NCBI GenBank assembly: GCA_030615655.1
Contig: JAUWYU010000015.1
Coordinates: 1-17,468 of the forward strand
Source: Dehalococcoidia bacterium
Lineage (GTDB): Bacteria; Chloroflexota; Dehalococcoidia; Dehalococcoidales; RBG-16-60-22
Length of the DNA: 17,468 nt
Direction of reading: 5' to 3'
Below are positions 6,621 through 14,987 of the stretch, piece after piece; position 1 is the first letter of the stretch; each line of letters starts with the position of its first letter. Under the pieces are notes generated by a model. That model made no database searches, had not been told where the DNA came from, and saw only the letters and a program-made list of their open reading frames with translations. The position numbers were made by a program, and so were the translations under genes.

Positions 6621-9239
6621 ATGTCAGACGGAAAAGGCAAAACAGTCGATGTGAAGCCGGATAAAACGGTAATAAAAGCCTTAGCCCTCGGCGGCCTGCT
6701 CGGCGGCGGCGGCGAATGCGCCGTTGATGTTAAGGATGGTAAAGTCGTCAGGATAAGACCGTTCCATTACGATTGGAAATACGACCGGAAAGATTTCAAT
6801 CCCTGGAAGATTTCAAGGAACGGCAAGGACTATAAACCGCTTTTCAAATCGCTGCCCTCGCCGTTCTCGCTTGCTTACAAGAAAAGGACCTTTTCCCCCA
6901 ACCGGATTAAGTATCCCCTCCAGAGAGTCGATTGGGACCCCAGCGGGGAGAGAAACCCGCAGAACCGGGGTAAGAGCAAGTACAGGAGAATCTCCTGGGA
7001 AGAGGCCTCCGACATATTAGCCGGCGAGGTAAAGAGGGTGCACAAAGAATACGGACCCCTGGCCATACTGGTGCAGGGAGACGGACACGGCGAGTGCAAG
7101 ACCATCAATACCCCCCACGGCCATTCAGGAAGGCTCTTCGAGATGATGGGGGGTTTTACCCAGCAGGTTCGTAATCCCGATAGCTGGGAAGGCTGGTACT
7201 GGGGCTCCAAACATGTATGGGGCCAGGGCATCCAGGGTATGTACAATCCCGCCGATAATATCGTCAAGGACATGACCGAGCACTGCGATATGGTCCTGTT
7301 CTGGGGCGGCGACCCGGAAACAACCCCTTGGGGATTTACCGGACAGTGTGCCACCCGTTTATGCTACTTCTGGACGGAAGTCGGCATCAAGCAGGTATAT
7401 ATCTGCCCCGACCTTAATTACGGTGCCGCCGTCCACGCTGACAAATGGATACCGGTGCTGCCCAACACCGATGCCGCGCTGCAGCTGGCCATAATTTATA
7501 TGTGGGTTACCGAAGGCACCTACGACAAGGAATACGTTATGACCCACGCGGTGGGCATGGATAAGGTCGAGGACTACGTTCTGGGCAAGGAAGACGGCAT
7601 ACCCAAGACACCCGAGTGGGCTTCCAGGAAATGCGGCGTACCGGAATGGACAATCAAGGCGCTGGCCAGGGAGTTCGCCAAAAAGATTACATCAATCGCC
7701 CACTACTTCGGCGGCTCCTTTGTCCGGGGCCCCTTCTCGCATGAACCCGGCAGACTGGAGTGTATCCTGCTGGGCATGCAGGGACTTGGCGGGCCTGGAG
7801 TTCACCAGAGCCAGATAACCTATACCGGGATGCCCAGGGCCGAAGGCCTCAGGAGTACCCGGTTCTTCAACCCCGAGCTCAGTGAGCGCCTGACCAAGCC
7901 GGTCGCAACGACTATCAGGGCCTGGGGTAAGCAGCTCATCCCCAAGACCCTTTTTCAGCAGGCTATTTTCGAGCCGCCGCTAACCTTTATGGGCAGCGGC
8001 GCCATCGAGACGCCGACTGAAGACCAGTTTATCAAATACACCTATCCCCTGGAAGAGGGCGGCTACGAAATACACATGATATGGACCGATACCCCCTGCC
8101 GGCTTACCTGCTGGAACCACGGCAACTTTACCGTAGATGCCTTCCGCCACCCCAAGATAGAATGTGTTGTCGCCCAGCACCCCTGGCTTGAGAACGATTG
8201 CCTCATTGCTGATATTATCCTGCCCTCCAACACCACGCTGGAAGTAGAGGATATCGTTACCAACGTCAGGCAGGGCGTCAATTTCCACAGCATAGCTATC
8301 CAGGAGCAGGCCGTTGACCCCGTCGGCGAATCCAAGAGCGATTTTGAGGTAGTCTGTGAAGTGGCCAGGAAACTCGGTTACGAAGACCAGTTTACCGAGA
8401 AGAAAAACACCCAGGACCTGGAGAAGCAGGTCTTCGATGACATGGAAATTGAACACCTCATCAAGTGGGAGGACTTCAAAGAAAAAAAGTACTTCGTCTT
8501 CCCCACGGCCAAGGACTGGGAGCAGGACTCCCCCGGCTTCAGGAAGTTCTATGATGACCCTGAGAATAACCCCCTGCCCACACCGACAGGCAAGCTGGAG
8601 TTCTACTCGGCCAGATTAGCCGAGCACTTCCCCGATGATAAGGAAAGACCGCCCATTCCGAAGTGGATTGAAAAGAGCGCGACTCATGATGAGAGGATAT
8701 CCAGCGAAAGGGCCGCTATGTTCCCGTTGCTCCTCATGTCCAACCACGGACGGTGGCGGGTGCATGCCCAGGCCGACGACATTTCCTGGACCAGAGAAGC
8801 TCCAACCTGCAAGGTGACCGGGATGGACGGCTATAAATACGAGCCCGTCTGGATTAACCCGCAGGATGCGGAAAAGCGAGGTATCAGGACCGGCGATATT
8901 GTAAAAGTATTTAATGAGAGAGGTATTGTCCTCTGCGGAGCTATCGCCTGGGAAAGGGTAATGCCCGATGTCGCCTACGTAGACCATGGGGCCCGGTTCG
9001 ACCCTATAATTCCGGGCAAGGTTGACCGCGGCGGCGCCATTAACACCATCGCACCCCTTGGCACATCCTCCAGGAACGCTGTTGGCGAGGCTACCAGCGG
9101 CTATCTGGTCGATGTGCAGAAGCTCAGCGGGAAGGAGATGGATGCGTGGAGGAGGGACTACCCCGAGGCCTTTGAAAGAGAATATGACCCGGCTGCCGGA
9201 CTGCGCTTCAATGCCTGGATTGAAGGAGGTATGGAATAA
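6621..9239 (+). CDS. Molybdopterin oxidoreductase large subunit, pyrogallol-phloroglucinol transhydroxylase-like
   Basis: An 872-aa catalytic subunit of the DMSO reductase superfamily, expected to carry a bis-MGD molybdenum (or tungsten) cofactor and act in the cytoplasm; there is no Tat signal. The N-terminal Fe-S motif is missing: only C33 remains in GGGGECAVDVKDGKVVRI. That absence, the length and the partner gene match the Pelobacter transhydroxylase large subunit (about 875 aa). The shared stretch NPDSWEGWYWG contains Ser188, equivalent to the Mo-ligand serine (Ser175), beside Asp187 (Asp174) and Trp189; His156 fits the active-site His144. By hand alignment from memory, the positions of Tyr152, Arg153 and Tyr404 look different (Thr164, Pro165, no Tyr), so the substrate may differ. 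The C-terminal dinucleotide-binding domain is complete. GGAAGGAG lies ten bases before the ATG at 6621. A GTG at 6576 lacks a site. The stop abuts the next gene. An aromatic dehydroxylase is the main alternative. Confidence 0.85.
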   Translation: MSDGKGKTVDVKPDKTVIKALALGGLLGGGGECAVDVKDGKVVRIRPFHYDWKYDRKDFNPWKISRNGKDYKPLFKSLPSPFSLAYKKRTFSPNRIKYPLQRVDWDPSGERNPQNRGKSKYRRISWEEASDILAGEVKRVHKEYGPLAILVQGDGHGECKTINTPHGHSGRLFEMMGGFTQQVRNPDSWEGWYWGSKHVWGQGIQGMYNPADNIVKDMTEHCDMVLFWGGDPETTPWGFTGQCATRLCYFWTEVGIKQVYICPDLNYGAAVHADKWIPVLPNTDAALQLAIIYMWVTEGTYDKEYVMTHAVGMDKVEDYVLGKEDGIPKTPEWASRKCGVPEWTIKALAREFAKKITSIAHYFGGSFVRGPFSHEPGRLECILLGMQGLGGPGVHQSQITYTGMPRAEGLRSTRFFNPELSERLTKPVATTIRAWGKQLIPKTLFQQAIFEPPLTFMGSGAIETPTEDQFIKYTYPLEEGGYEIHMIWTDTPCRLTCWNHGNFTVDAFRHPKIECVVAQHPWLENDCLIADIILPSNTTLEVEDIVTNVRQGVNFHSIAIQEQAVDPVGESKSDFEVVCEVARKLGYEDQFTEKKNTQDLEKQVFDDMEIEHLIKWEDFKEKKYFVFPTAKDWEQDSPGFRKFYDDPENNPLPTPTGKLEFYSARLAEHFPDDKERPPIPKWIEKSATHDERISSERAAMFPLLLMSNHGRWRVHAQADDISWTREAPTCKVTGMDGYKYEPVWINPQDAEKRGIRTGDIVKVFNERGIVLCGAIAWERVMPDVAYVDHGARFDPIIPGKVDRGGAINTIAPLGTSSRNAVGEATSGYLVDVQKLSGKEMDAWRRDYPEAFEREYDPAAGLRFNAWIEGGME

Positions 9240-10052
9240 ATGAAGGCTTTTGTAATAGACGTTGGAATATGCAATGGGTGCTACAGCTGCCAGATTGCCT
9301 GTAAGGATGAGCATGTCGGCAACGACTGGACACCCTACGCCAAACCCCAGCCGGACACCGGACAGTTCTGGCTAAAGCTGAGCGAGTACATCAGAGGCAC
9401 GGTCCCCAAGGTAAAAATGCACTATGTTCCGGTACTGTGCCTGCACTGTGACGAGGCGCCGTGTATACCGGCCTGCCCCATCGAAGGCGTCATCTACAAG
9501 AGAGATGACGGGCTGGTCATCATTGACCCCGAGAAATGCACCGGCTGTCAGGCCTGTGTCGACTCCTGCCCGTACGGCACCATCTACTTCAACGAAGGCC
9601 TCAACATAGCCCAGAAGTGCACCGGCTGTGCCCACCTGCTCGACAGCGGCGAGTGGACGATACCCAGATGCGCCGATGCCTGCCCCACGGAAGCCATCAA
9701 GTTCGGCGAAGAGTCCGAGCTTAAAGACCTGATTGCCAGAGCCGAGGTGCTCAAGCCCGAGCTTGGCGCCAAACCGAGGGTTTACTACCTTAATATTCCC
9801 AGGAAGTTCATCGCCGGCACGGTATATGACCCGATTGAAAAAGAGGTCGTCATCGGTGCCACCTGTACCCTCAGCCGCAACGGCAGGAAGCTGACGGCAA
9901 CCACGGATGGCTTCGGCGACTTCTGGTTCGAAGGGCTGGAAGAAGGCACCTATTCTCTCAAGATAGAGGCCAAAGGCTTCGCCTCCAGGTCTTTTGACAA
10001 CATCAGCACGGAAAAAGACGTAAACCTGGGGGATATACCGCTCTCCAGATAA
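9240..10052 (+). CDS. Fe-S subunit of the transhydroxylase-like Mo enzyme, with C-terminal beta-sandwich domain
   Basis: A 270-aa electron-transfer subunit. Four cysteine groups are complete: C11/14/17/21, C67/70/75/79, C100/103/106/110 and C127/130/144/148. That is 16 ligands, enough for four [4Fe-4S] clusters. After KPELGAKPRVYY the protein continues into a domain of about 85 residues (KFIAGTVYDP..., then DGFGDFWFEGLEEGTYSLKIEA) of the carboxypeptidase-regulatory/transthyretin-like type. The Pelobacter transhydroxylase small subunit carries the same extra domain, and this is the strongest clue to the family. That enzyme has three clusters; I recall its third cysteine group as lost, whereas it is intact here. 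The ATG directly follows the large-subunit TAA, and AAGGAGGT (9223-9230) lies inside the end of that gene, so translation is coupled. There is no membrane anchor and no signal peptide. Confidence 0.9.
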   Translation: MKAFVIDVGICNGCYSCQIACKDEHVGNDWTPYAKPQPDTGQFWLKLSEYIRGTVPKVKMHYVPVLCLHCDEAPCIPACPIEGVIYKRDDGLVIIDPEKCTGCQACVDSCPYGTIYFNEGLNIAQKCTGCAHLLDSGEWTIPRCADACPTEAIKFGEESELKDLIARAEVLKPELGAKPRVYYLNIPRKFIAGTVYDPIEKEVVIGATCTLSRNGRKLTATTDGFGDFWFEGLEEGTYSLKIEAKGFASRSFDNISTEKDVNLGDIPLSR

Positions 10053-10100
10053 GTACGGCCAGGATGACTTAATCACGAGTTTTTCACGTTGCCGTGATAT

Positions 10101-10212
10101 TGCCCCCCACTCCCCTCACCCCTTTTTGTTATCTATTCCCACCCACTGCCCAATATCATCAGAGTCTTATCCCGCTCGTTTCCCCCATCACCCCAAGGGG
10201 GAGTAGCCTGCC
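10101..10212. repeat. Dispersed intergenic repeat, copy A
   Basis: This segment aligns with 15623-15728. Both begin TGCCCCCCA and share pyrimidine-rich stretches. TATCATCAGAGTCTTATCCCG (10154-10174) matches the other copy at 19 of 21 positions. Both end with the identical GGGGAGTAGCCTGC (10198-10211). A short G/C hairpin just before the end is kept in both copies although its sequence differs. There is no coding potential. It sits between the Fe-S subunit gene and the next promoter. Confidence 0.75.
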
Positions 10213-10215
10213 GCG

Positions 10216-10245
10216 TTGTGCCAATGCGGGCGCAGACGTTATAAT
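10216..10245 (+). promoter_or_regulatory. Promoter of the flavoprotein-dehydrogenase-cupin genes
   Basis: A perfect TATAAT at 10240-10245 with a weak -35 TTGTGC (10216-10221) at 18 bp. Expected transcription start is near 10252, about 20 nt before the ATG at 10272. It begins directly after repeat copy A and suggests the flavoprotein gene is transcribed separately from the Mo-enzyme pair. Confidence 0.5.
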
Positions 10246-10271
10246 ATCTGTGCAGATTCGGAGGTATTAAT

Positions 10272-11957
10272 ATGGTCAGGCAGAATAATATAGTAATTAT
10301 CGGTGGTACAGCCTGCGGCCCCAAGGCCGCCGCCAGAGCCAGGAGATGCGACCCTGCCGCGAAAATAACCATCGTGGAACAGGGAGAGGATTTATCCACG
10401 GCAACATGCGGCCTGCCCTATTATGTCTCCGGAGTCATTGAAAATGAGGACCATATGGTAGCCCGCCGGCCCGATTATTTCGAGATTGTCATGGACATGG
10501 AAGTGCTTATACGCACCCGTGCCTTAAGCATCGACCGGAAGGCTCACACCGTCACCGTCCTCGACCTGGAAACGGACCGGCCTTCGACTATCGAATACGA
10601 CAAGCTGGTACTGGCCACGGGAAGTACACCGGCCATACCGGATATGGAGGGAGCCGACCTTGAAGGCATCTTCACGCTGACCGGTATTAAAGACGCCAAT
10701 GACATCCGAAGCTTTATCCCGAACCTCGAAACCAGAGAGATAACCATCGTAGGTGCCGGCCTCATCGGACTGGAAATGGCCGAGGCATTCGTCACTCACG
10801 GGCTGAAGGTCACTGTGCTCGAAGCTCTGGACTGGGTCCTGCCGACCCTGCTCGATTTTGATGTTGCGGCTCATGTTGAAAAACACCTGCGTGATAAAGG
10901 CGTAAAGCTCCTGTTCGGGCAGCGTGTCACCGGGTTCCGGGGTGACGGGAAAGGACGTGTGCGCCAGGTTATCACCGGTAACACCGAGATTGAAACCGGA
11001 CTGGTACTGCTGTCCCTTGGCGTCAGGCCGGACGTGAGCCTGGCCCGTGACGCCGGACTTACCATCGGCTCTACGGGAGGCATCTCCGTCAACCAGAACC
11101 TTCAGACAAGCGACCCGGATATCTATGCCGGCGGCGACTGTGTGGAGAACGTTAACCTCATTACCCGGCAGGCAATCCTGGCCCCCATGGGCTCTACCGC
11201 CAACAAGCATGGCAGAATAATTGGAACTAATGTAACCGGCGGACGGGAGACCTTCCCCGGTGTCCTGGGTACGGCTATCGTCAAGGTCTTTGACTACAAC
11301 GTGGGGCGGGTCGGACTTAACGAGTCGCAGGCACAAGAAGCAGGCTGCGATACGGTAATATCTCTCGTCCCGAGTAATGAACATGCAACTTACTACCCGG
11401 GGAACCGTGAGTTCTTAGTCAAGCTGATTGCCGAAAAAGCTACGGGCAAACTGCTCGGCGGGCAGATGGCAGGACCGGGTGACACCGCGAAGCGAATTGA
11501 CGTGCTGGCTGCCGCCATAACGCTCGGCGCCACTGTGGACGACCTGGCCAATCTGGACCTAGCCTACGCACCCCCGTACAACAGCGCCATGGACCCCCTG
11601 CACAACGCCGCTAACGTCATCCGCAATAAGCTATCGGGATATGCCAGAACAATAACCCCGCTGGAAGTCAAGAATAAGCTTGAAAAAGGCGACCGTTTCA
11701 TCCTGCTGGATGTACGCTCGCCGCAGGAATGGAACGAAAACCGTATTGAAGCCGAACAGTCCAGGCTGCTCCCCTTACCCGAGCTGCGGAAAAGGCTCGG
11801 CGAGCTCCCCAGGGATGAAGAGATAGTTATTATATGCCGGACAGGCGTACGCGCCTATCTGGCGCAGCGGATACTTGATGGCGCCGGTTTCAAAAATGTC
11901 ACGGTCATGGATGGAAGCATCGCGGCCTGGCCTTATGATATATTGGGGGTGTTGTAG
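10272..11957 (+). CDS. FAD-dependent CoA-disulfide reductase/NADH oxidase-like protein fused to a rhodanese domain
   Basis: A 561-aa flavoprotein of the pyridine nucleotide-disulfide oxidoreductase family with a C-terminal rhodanese domain, as in CoADR-RHD enzymes that reduce CoA-disulfides, persulfides or polysulfides with NAD(P)H. The FAD-binding start is IVIIGGTACGPKAAARARR. The redox cysteine is C46 in STATCGLPYYVSG. A second Rossmann motif, IVGAGLIGLEMAEAF, binds the nicotinamide cofactor, and DIYAGGDCVE closes the FAD site. The rhodanese part has LLDVRSPQEW and an active-site loop CRTGVRA with C522. C15, inside the first glycine loop, is unusual since most homologues have Ala there. GGAGGT lies six bases before the ATG. 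It heads a probable operon with the next two genes. Whether it serves the Mo enzyme, for example by supplying sulfur or electrons, is only a guess from proximity. Confidence 0.88.
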   Translation: MVRQNNIVIIGGTACGPKAAARARRCDPAAKITIVEQGEDLSTATCGLPYYVSGVIENEDHMVARRPDYFEIVMDMEVLIRTRALSIDRKAHTVTVLDLETDRPSTIEYDKLVLATGSTPAIPDMEGADLEGIFTLTGIKDANDIRSFIPNLETREITIVGAGLIGLEMAEAFVTHGLKVTVLEALDWVLPTLLDFDVAAHVEKHLRDKGVKLLFGQRVTGFRGDGKGRVRQVITGNTEIETGLVLLSLGVRPDVSLARDAGLTIGSTGGISVNQNLQTSDPDIYAGGDCVENVNLITRQAILAPMGSTANKHGRIIGTNVTGGRETFPGVLGTAIVKVFDYNVGRVGLNESQAQEAGCDTVISLVPSNEHATYYPGNREFLVKLIAEKATGKLLGGQMAGPGDTAKRIDVLAAAITLGATVDDLANLDLAYAPPYNSAMDPLHNAANVIRNKLSGYARTITPLEVKNKLEKGDRFILLDVRSPQEWNENRIEAEQSRLLPLPELRKRLGELPRDEEIVIICRTGVRAYLAQRILDGAGFKNVTVMDGSIAAWPYDILGVL

Positions 11958-12030
11958 CTGATTATTCAGTATGGTATTACCCGCAGCACCCCTGAGTCGT
12001 TTTAACACAATTTTAATATTGGAGGTAGCC

Positions 12031-12921
12031 ATGGAGATAGGTTTTATCGGTATTGGCCAGATGGGAAAACACATGTCCAATCGAATATTGGAAGCTGGAT
12101 ACAGTCTTACCGTCCACGATTTGCATAAAGAAGCAGCAACTCATCTACTGGAAAAAGGAGCTAAATGGGGCAATACACCTGAGGATGTAGCCAGGTCATG
12201 CCGGGTAGTTATATCCTCCCTGCCTGCTCCACAGGATGTAGAACAGGTGGTTTACGGAACAAATGGTCTCAGGTCAGGATGGAAAGACGGGGATATTTAT
12301 ATAGACATGAGCACCAACTCTCCTTCCACCATACGGCGAATAGCGGAAGACGCTAAGACAATGGGAGTGGCCGTATTGGACGCACCGGTAAGTGGCGGGA
12401 CTGGAGGTGCGGAAATGGGCACTCTGGCAATTATGGTCGGGGGTGATTCAGCCGCTCTGGAAAGGGTAAAAAAGGTCCTGGAAACCATGGGGCGGAAAAT
12501 ATTCCCGGTAGGTGATGTTGGCTGTGGGAACATTGCCAAACTCGTTAATAATATGATTGCTCTGGCCTGCAACTCGATATGCGCCGAAGGCTTTGTACTT
12601 GGTGCTAAAGCCGGTATCAATCCGGTAGTGCTACGGGAAATAATTAAAGTCAGCACCGGAAATAACTGGAGTTTACAACAATATGCTAATACTGTTTTTA
12701 AGGACAATTTTGAACCGGGATTCAAGGTCAGTCTCGCTTACAAAGATATCGGCCTGGCGCTCGCCTTGGGCCGGGAATATGGTGTGCCGCTTCCTGTAGC
12801 GACCGTTGTACAGCAGGACCTCCATGATACCATGGCGGCAGGCTTTGCGGATAAAGGGGTTGATGCCGTAATTTTACCCCTGGAAAATACCGCCGGCGTA
12901 AAAGTACGTTCGCCTGAATAG
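12031..12921 (+). CDS. 3-hydroxyisobutyrate dehydrogenase family (beta-hydroxyacid dehydrogenase)
   Basis: A 296-aa NAD(P)-dependent enzyme that oxidises a beta-hydroxyacid or reduces the matching semialdehyde. The N-terminal Rossmann motif is GFIGIGQMGKHM (residues 4-15). Asp30 at the end of the second strand favours NAD over NADP. The substrate signature is DAPVSGGTGGAEMGTL (118-132), and the catalytic lysine is K170 in GNIAKLVNN. The length is normal. The start is set at 12031 because GGAGGT (12021-12026) precedes it by four bases; an in-frame ATG at 11971 lacks a site and would add 20 residues unlike the family. It lies 73 bp after the flavoprotein gene and 35 bp before the cupin gene. 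Possible substrates include 3-hydroxyisobutyrate, tartronate semialdehyde, or a hydroxy-oxo acid from ring cleavage; the sequence does not decide. Confidence 0.9.
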   Translation: MEIGFIGIGQMGKHMSNRILEAGYSLTVHDLHKEAATHLLEKGAKWGNTPEDVARSCRVVISSLPAPQDVEQVVYGTNGLRSGWKDGDIYIDMSTNSPSTIRRIAEDAKTMGVAVLDAPVSGGTGGAEMGTLAIMVGGDSAALERVKKVLETMGRKIFPVGDVGCGNIAKLVNNMIALACNSICAEGFVLGAKAGINPVVLREIIKVSTGNNWSLQQYANTVFKDNFEPGFKVSLAYKDIGLALALGREYGVPLPVATVVQQDLHDTMAAGFADKGVDAVILPLENTAGVKVRSPE

Positions 12922-12956
12922 AAAAATAGACTTGTCGAAAAATTTTAGGAGGCAAA

Positions 12957-13313
12957 ATGATAGTTGTCAATAGCGATAACATAGAAGCCGTCGAAACCAG
13001 AGATGAAATCGTCGCTGAGGGGCCGGTCTACAGGAAGTCATTAATTGATGCCGAAACAACGGGAGGACCTGGCGTCCTGCTGGTCACCTTCGGTCCGGGG
13101 GCCCGACTTAACTTCCACACCCATACTTTCGAACAAATCCTCTATGTCACCGGGGGAAAAGGTATCGTGGCGACGCGGGAGAAAGAGCAGGTCGTAACAC
13201 CGGGCACAGTCGTCTTTATACCGGCGGATGAGGTTCATTGGCACGGCGCTACCTGGGACTCTTCATTTTCACATATCGCCATACAGAAACCGGGGATAAA
13301 GTTAGCTCAATAG
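12957..13313 (+). CDS. Small single-domain cupin protein
   Basis: A 118-aa protein with one conserved beta-barrel cupin domain. Motif 1 is GARLNFHTHTFEQILYVTGG, supplying the two histidines of HTH and the glutamate. Motif 2 is PGTVVFIPADEVHWHG with the third histidine. All four usual metal ligands are present, so a bound divalent metal is likely. Small cupins of this type include isomerases, dioxygenase-like enzymes and decarboxylases such as the 4-carboxymuconolactone decarboxylase-associated cupins; none can be singled out. AGGAGG (12947-12952) lies four bases before the ATG. It is last in the plus-strand run with the flavoprotein and the dehydrogenase, and converges on the transporter gene with only 32 bp between stops and no visible terminator. 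Confidence 0.85.
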   Translation: MIVVNSDNIEAVETRDEIVAEGPVYRKSLIDAETTGGPGVLLVTFGPGARLNFHTHTFEQILYVTGGKGIVATREKEQVVTPGTVVFIPADEVHWHGATWDSSFSHIAIQKPGIKLAQ

Positions 13314-13345
13314 TATCCGTGCCCAAGCGTATACACTATTTCCAG

Positions 13346-14971
13346 CTAATCTTCAGACTCAACCACCGGTGCATCCTCTTTACGCCTGTGAGGGGGGATT
13401 CCCTTCAGGAAAAAATTGGCTATTATGGCCATAATAGCCACAATAAGGAAGACGGCGAAAACCTGCACCAGGGCAGAATTCAGGGCATTTTGCAGTGTTG
13501 ACATCACCTGCTCAAAAAGTCCCGCACCCCGAGCGCCCAGACCTTCAAACAGGTTTTGCAGCTGTACCCGTGCTTCTGGATCAACCAGGGCCTGGGGATT
13601 GTCCACTATTGCCGCTAACCTTTCCGGTGAGACAACCGCTTTTACTCCGGATGAAAGATTACTCATAAACTCGGAGGCGAAACGGTTGTTTAACACCGAA
13701 CCAACGATAGCCAGCCCGAAAACACCGCCGAGTGGCCGGAGCAGGGTTATCAGAGAGGTAGCCGCGCCCATAATCGAATAGGGAACCGTATTCTGAACGG
13801 CGATGGTGTGAACAGGCATAATAAGGCCGGTTCCAAATCCTATGAAGATTATGTTCATTACGGCGGTTGCAGAGCTGGTTTCGGCCGTCATCCTGGAAAG
13901 CAGGAAAAACCCCACGGCTGTAAGTATAAAACCAACGGTGCCGTGCATGCGGTAATGCCCCCCGGCGCGGGAGAGGAGCTGTCCCGAAATGAAACTGCCG
14001 ATGGCAGCACTCAGCATCATCGGCGTCAGAAAACCGCCACTCTCAGTAGCCGAAGCCCCCAGCACCCCCTGAAAATAGAGAGGCACAAAGGTTACCGCAG
14101 GGAAAAAGGAAGCACCCATAAAGAAGCCGACTATTGACGATACGACTACAACCCGGTTCTTGAAGAGTTGCAGGGGTATGATAGGTTCCTCAACACGCCT
14201 CTCGATTACAATAAAGAGCACAAACATAGCCGCCGAGAAAACGAACATACCGAGAATTGTCGGCGAAGACCAGGCGTAATTAACACCAGCCCAGGTCAAA
14301 GCCAGTATCAAGGGTGTTATGAAAAGTATCATGGTCACAGCACCAATGTAATCAACCCTGCGTTTTGCCTGACTGGGCCGATACTGTGGAAAATAGAATA
14401 TAAAGAGGAGAATAATAATCACTCCGATGGGAATGGGTGCGAAAAAGCACCACCGCCAGGAGAGGGCGTCAGTTAAATACCCCCCTAAAGTCGGCCCGAT
14501 GATTGTTGATATGCCAAATACGCCGGCCATCAACCCGCCATATTTGCCGCGCTCCTCCGGCGGGAAAATGTCGGCAATAACGATAAAGCCAAGGGCTGCT
14601 ATGACTCCAAAGCCAATCCCCTGAAATGCCCGGAAGATTATAAGCTGTGCCATTGTCTGGCTCATGCCGCAGAGAAAAGAACCCAGGATGAATATTGACA
14701 TACCGACAACGAAGAACCACTTCCTCCCGTACATGTCAGAAAGCTTGCCGGTCAGCGGTATCGCTATCGTCTCGGCAACGATGTACGATGTAAACACCCA
14801 GGTGTACTGACTGAACCCTCCCAGGTCGGTTACGATTCTGGGCATGGCTGTCGCCGTAATCGTCATGAACATTGAGCCGAGAAACATCGACAGCAGCGTG
14901 CCCGCCATGGCGATAACCACCTGCCGCCTCGGCAGAGAACTCTGAAACAAAGCTCTTTCCGTTACTTCCAC
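13346..14971 (-). CDS. MFS drug/metabolite exporter, DHA2 family (14 TM, EmrB/QacA type)
   Basis: A 541-aa proton-driven membrane transporter. Family motifs are present in order: ATAMPRIVTDLGG at about 40-52 (motif D1), motif A with GKLSDMYGRK at about 75-84, RAFQGIGFG at about 114-122, and motif C with GISTIIGPTLGGYLTD at about 153-168. The hydrophobic pattern fits 14 membrane segments. A longer hydrophilic stretch (about residues 455-500) precedes the last segment, and the cytoplasmic tail is charged. The start is GTG at 14969-14971 with GGGAG five bases upstream. It follows the MarR gene by only 16 bp, so both are expressed from the promoter at 15499-15528. DHA2 pumps paired with MarR regulators usually expel aromatic or amphipathic compounds; the substrate here is unknown. 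Confidence 0.92.
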   Translation of the reverse strand: MEVTERALFQSSLPRRQVVIAMAGTLLSMFLGSMFMTITATAMPRIVTDLGGFSQYTWVFTSYIVAETIAIPLTGKLSDMYGRKWFFVVGMSIFILGSFLCGMSQTMAQLIIFRAFQGIGFGVIAALGFIVIADIFPPEERGKYGGLMAGVFGISTIIGPTLGGYLTDALSWRWCFFAPIPIGVIIILLFIFYFPQYRPSQAKRRVDYIGAVTMILFITPLILALTWAGVNYAWSSPTILGMFVFSAAMFVLFIVIERRVEEPIIPLQLFKNRVVVVSSIVGFFMGASFFPAVTFVPLYFQGVLGASATESGGFLTPMMLSAAIGSFISGQLLSRAGGHYRMHGTVGFILTAVGFFLLSRMTAETSSATAVMNIIFIGFGTGLIMPVHTIAVQNTVPYSIMGAATSLITLLRPLGGVFGLAIVGSVLNNRFASEFMSNLSSGVKAVVSPERLAAIVDNPQALVDPEARVQLQNLFEGLGARGAGLFEQVMSTLQNALNSALVQVFAVFLIVAIMAIIANFFLKGIPPHRRKEDAPVVESED

Positions 14972-14987
14972 TATAACTCCCGTACGT

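Noticed and set aside
8616..9314. 232-aa open frame on the minus strand
   Set aside because: It is opposite the C-terminal cofactor-binding domain of the Mo-enzyme large subunit and the start of the small subunit. No independent signals.
9372..10076. 234-aa open frame on the minus strand
   Set aside because: It lies wholly opposite the Fe-S subunit, whose cysteine motifs prove the plus-strand reading. It has no ribosome binding site and no recognisable domain.
10071..10098. ATCACG...CGTGAT inverted repeat after the Fe-S subunit gene, as a terminator
   Set aside because: Only 6 bp with a 15-nt loop and no T-run afterwards. Too weak to call.
10524..11384. 286-aa open frame on the minus strand
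   Set aside because: It is a shadow of the flavoprotein gene, which has clear FAD, NAD and rhodanese motifs on the plus strand.
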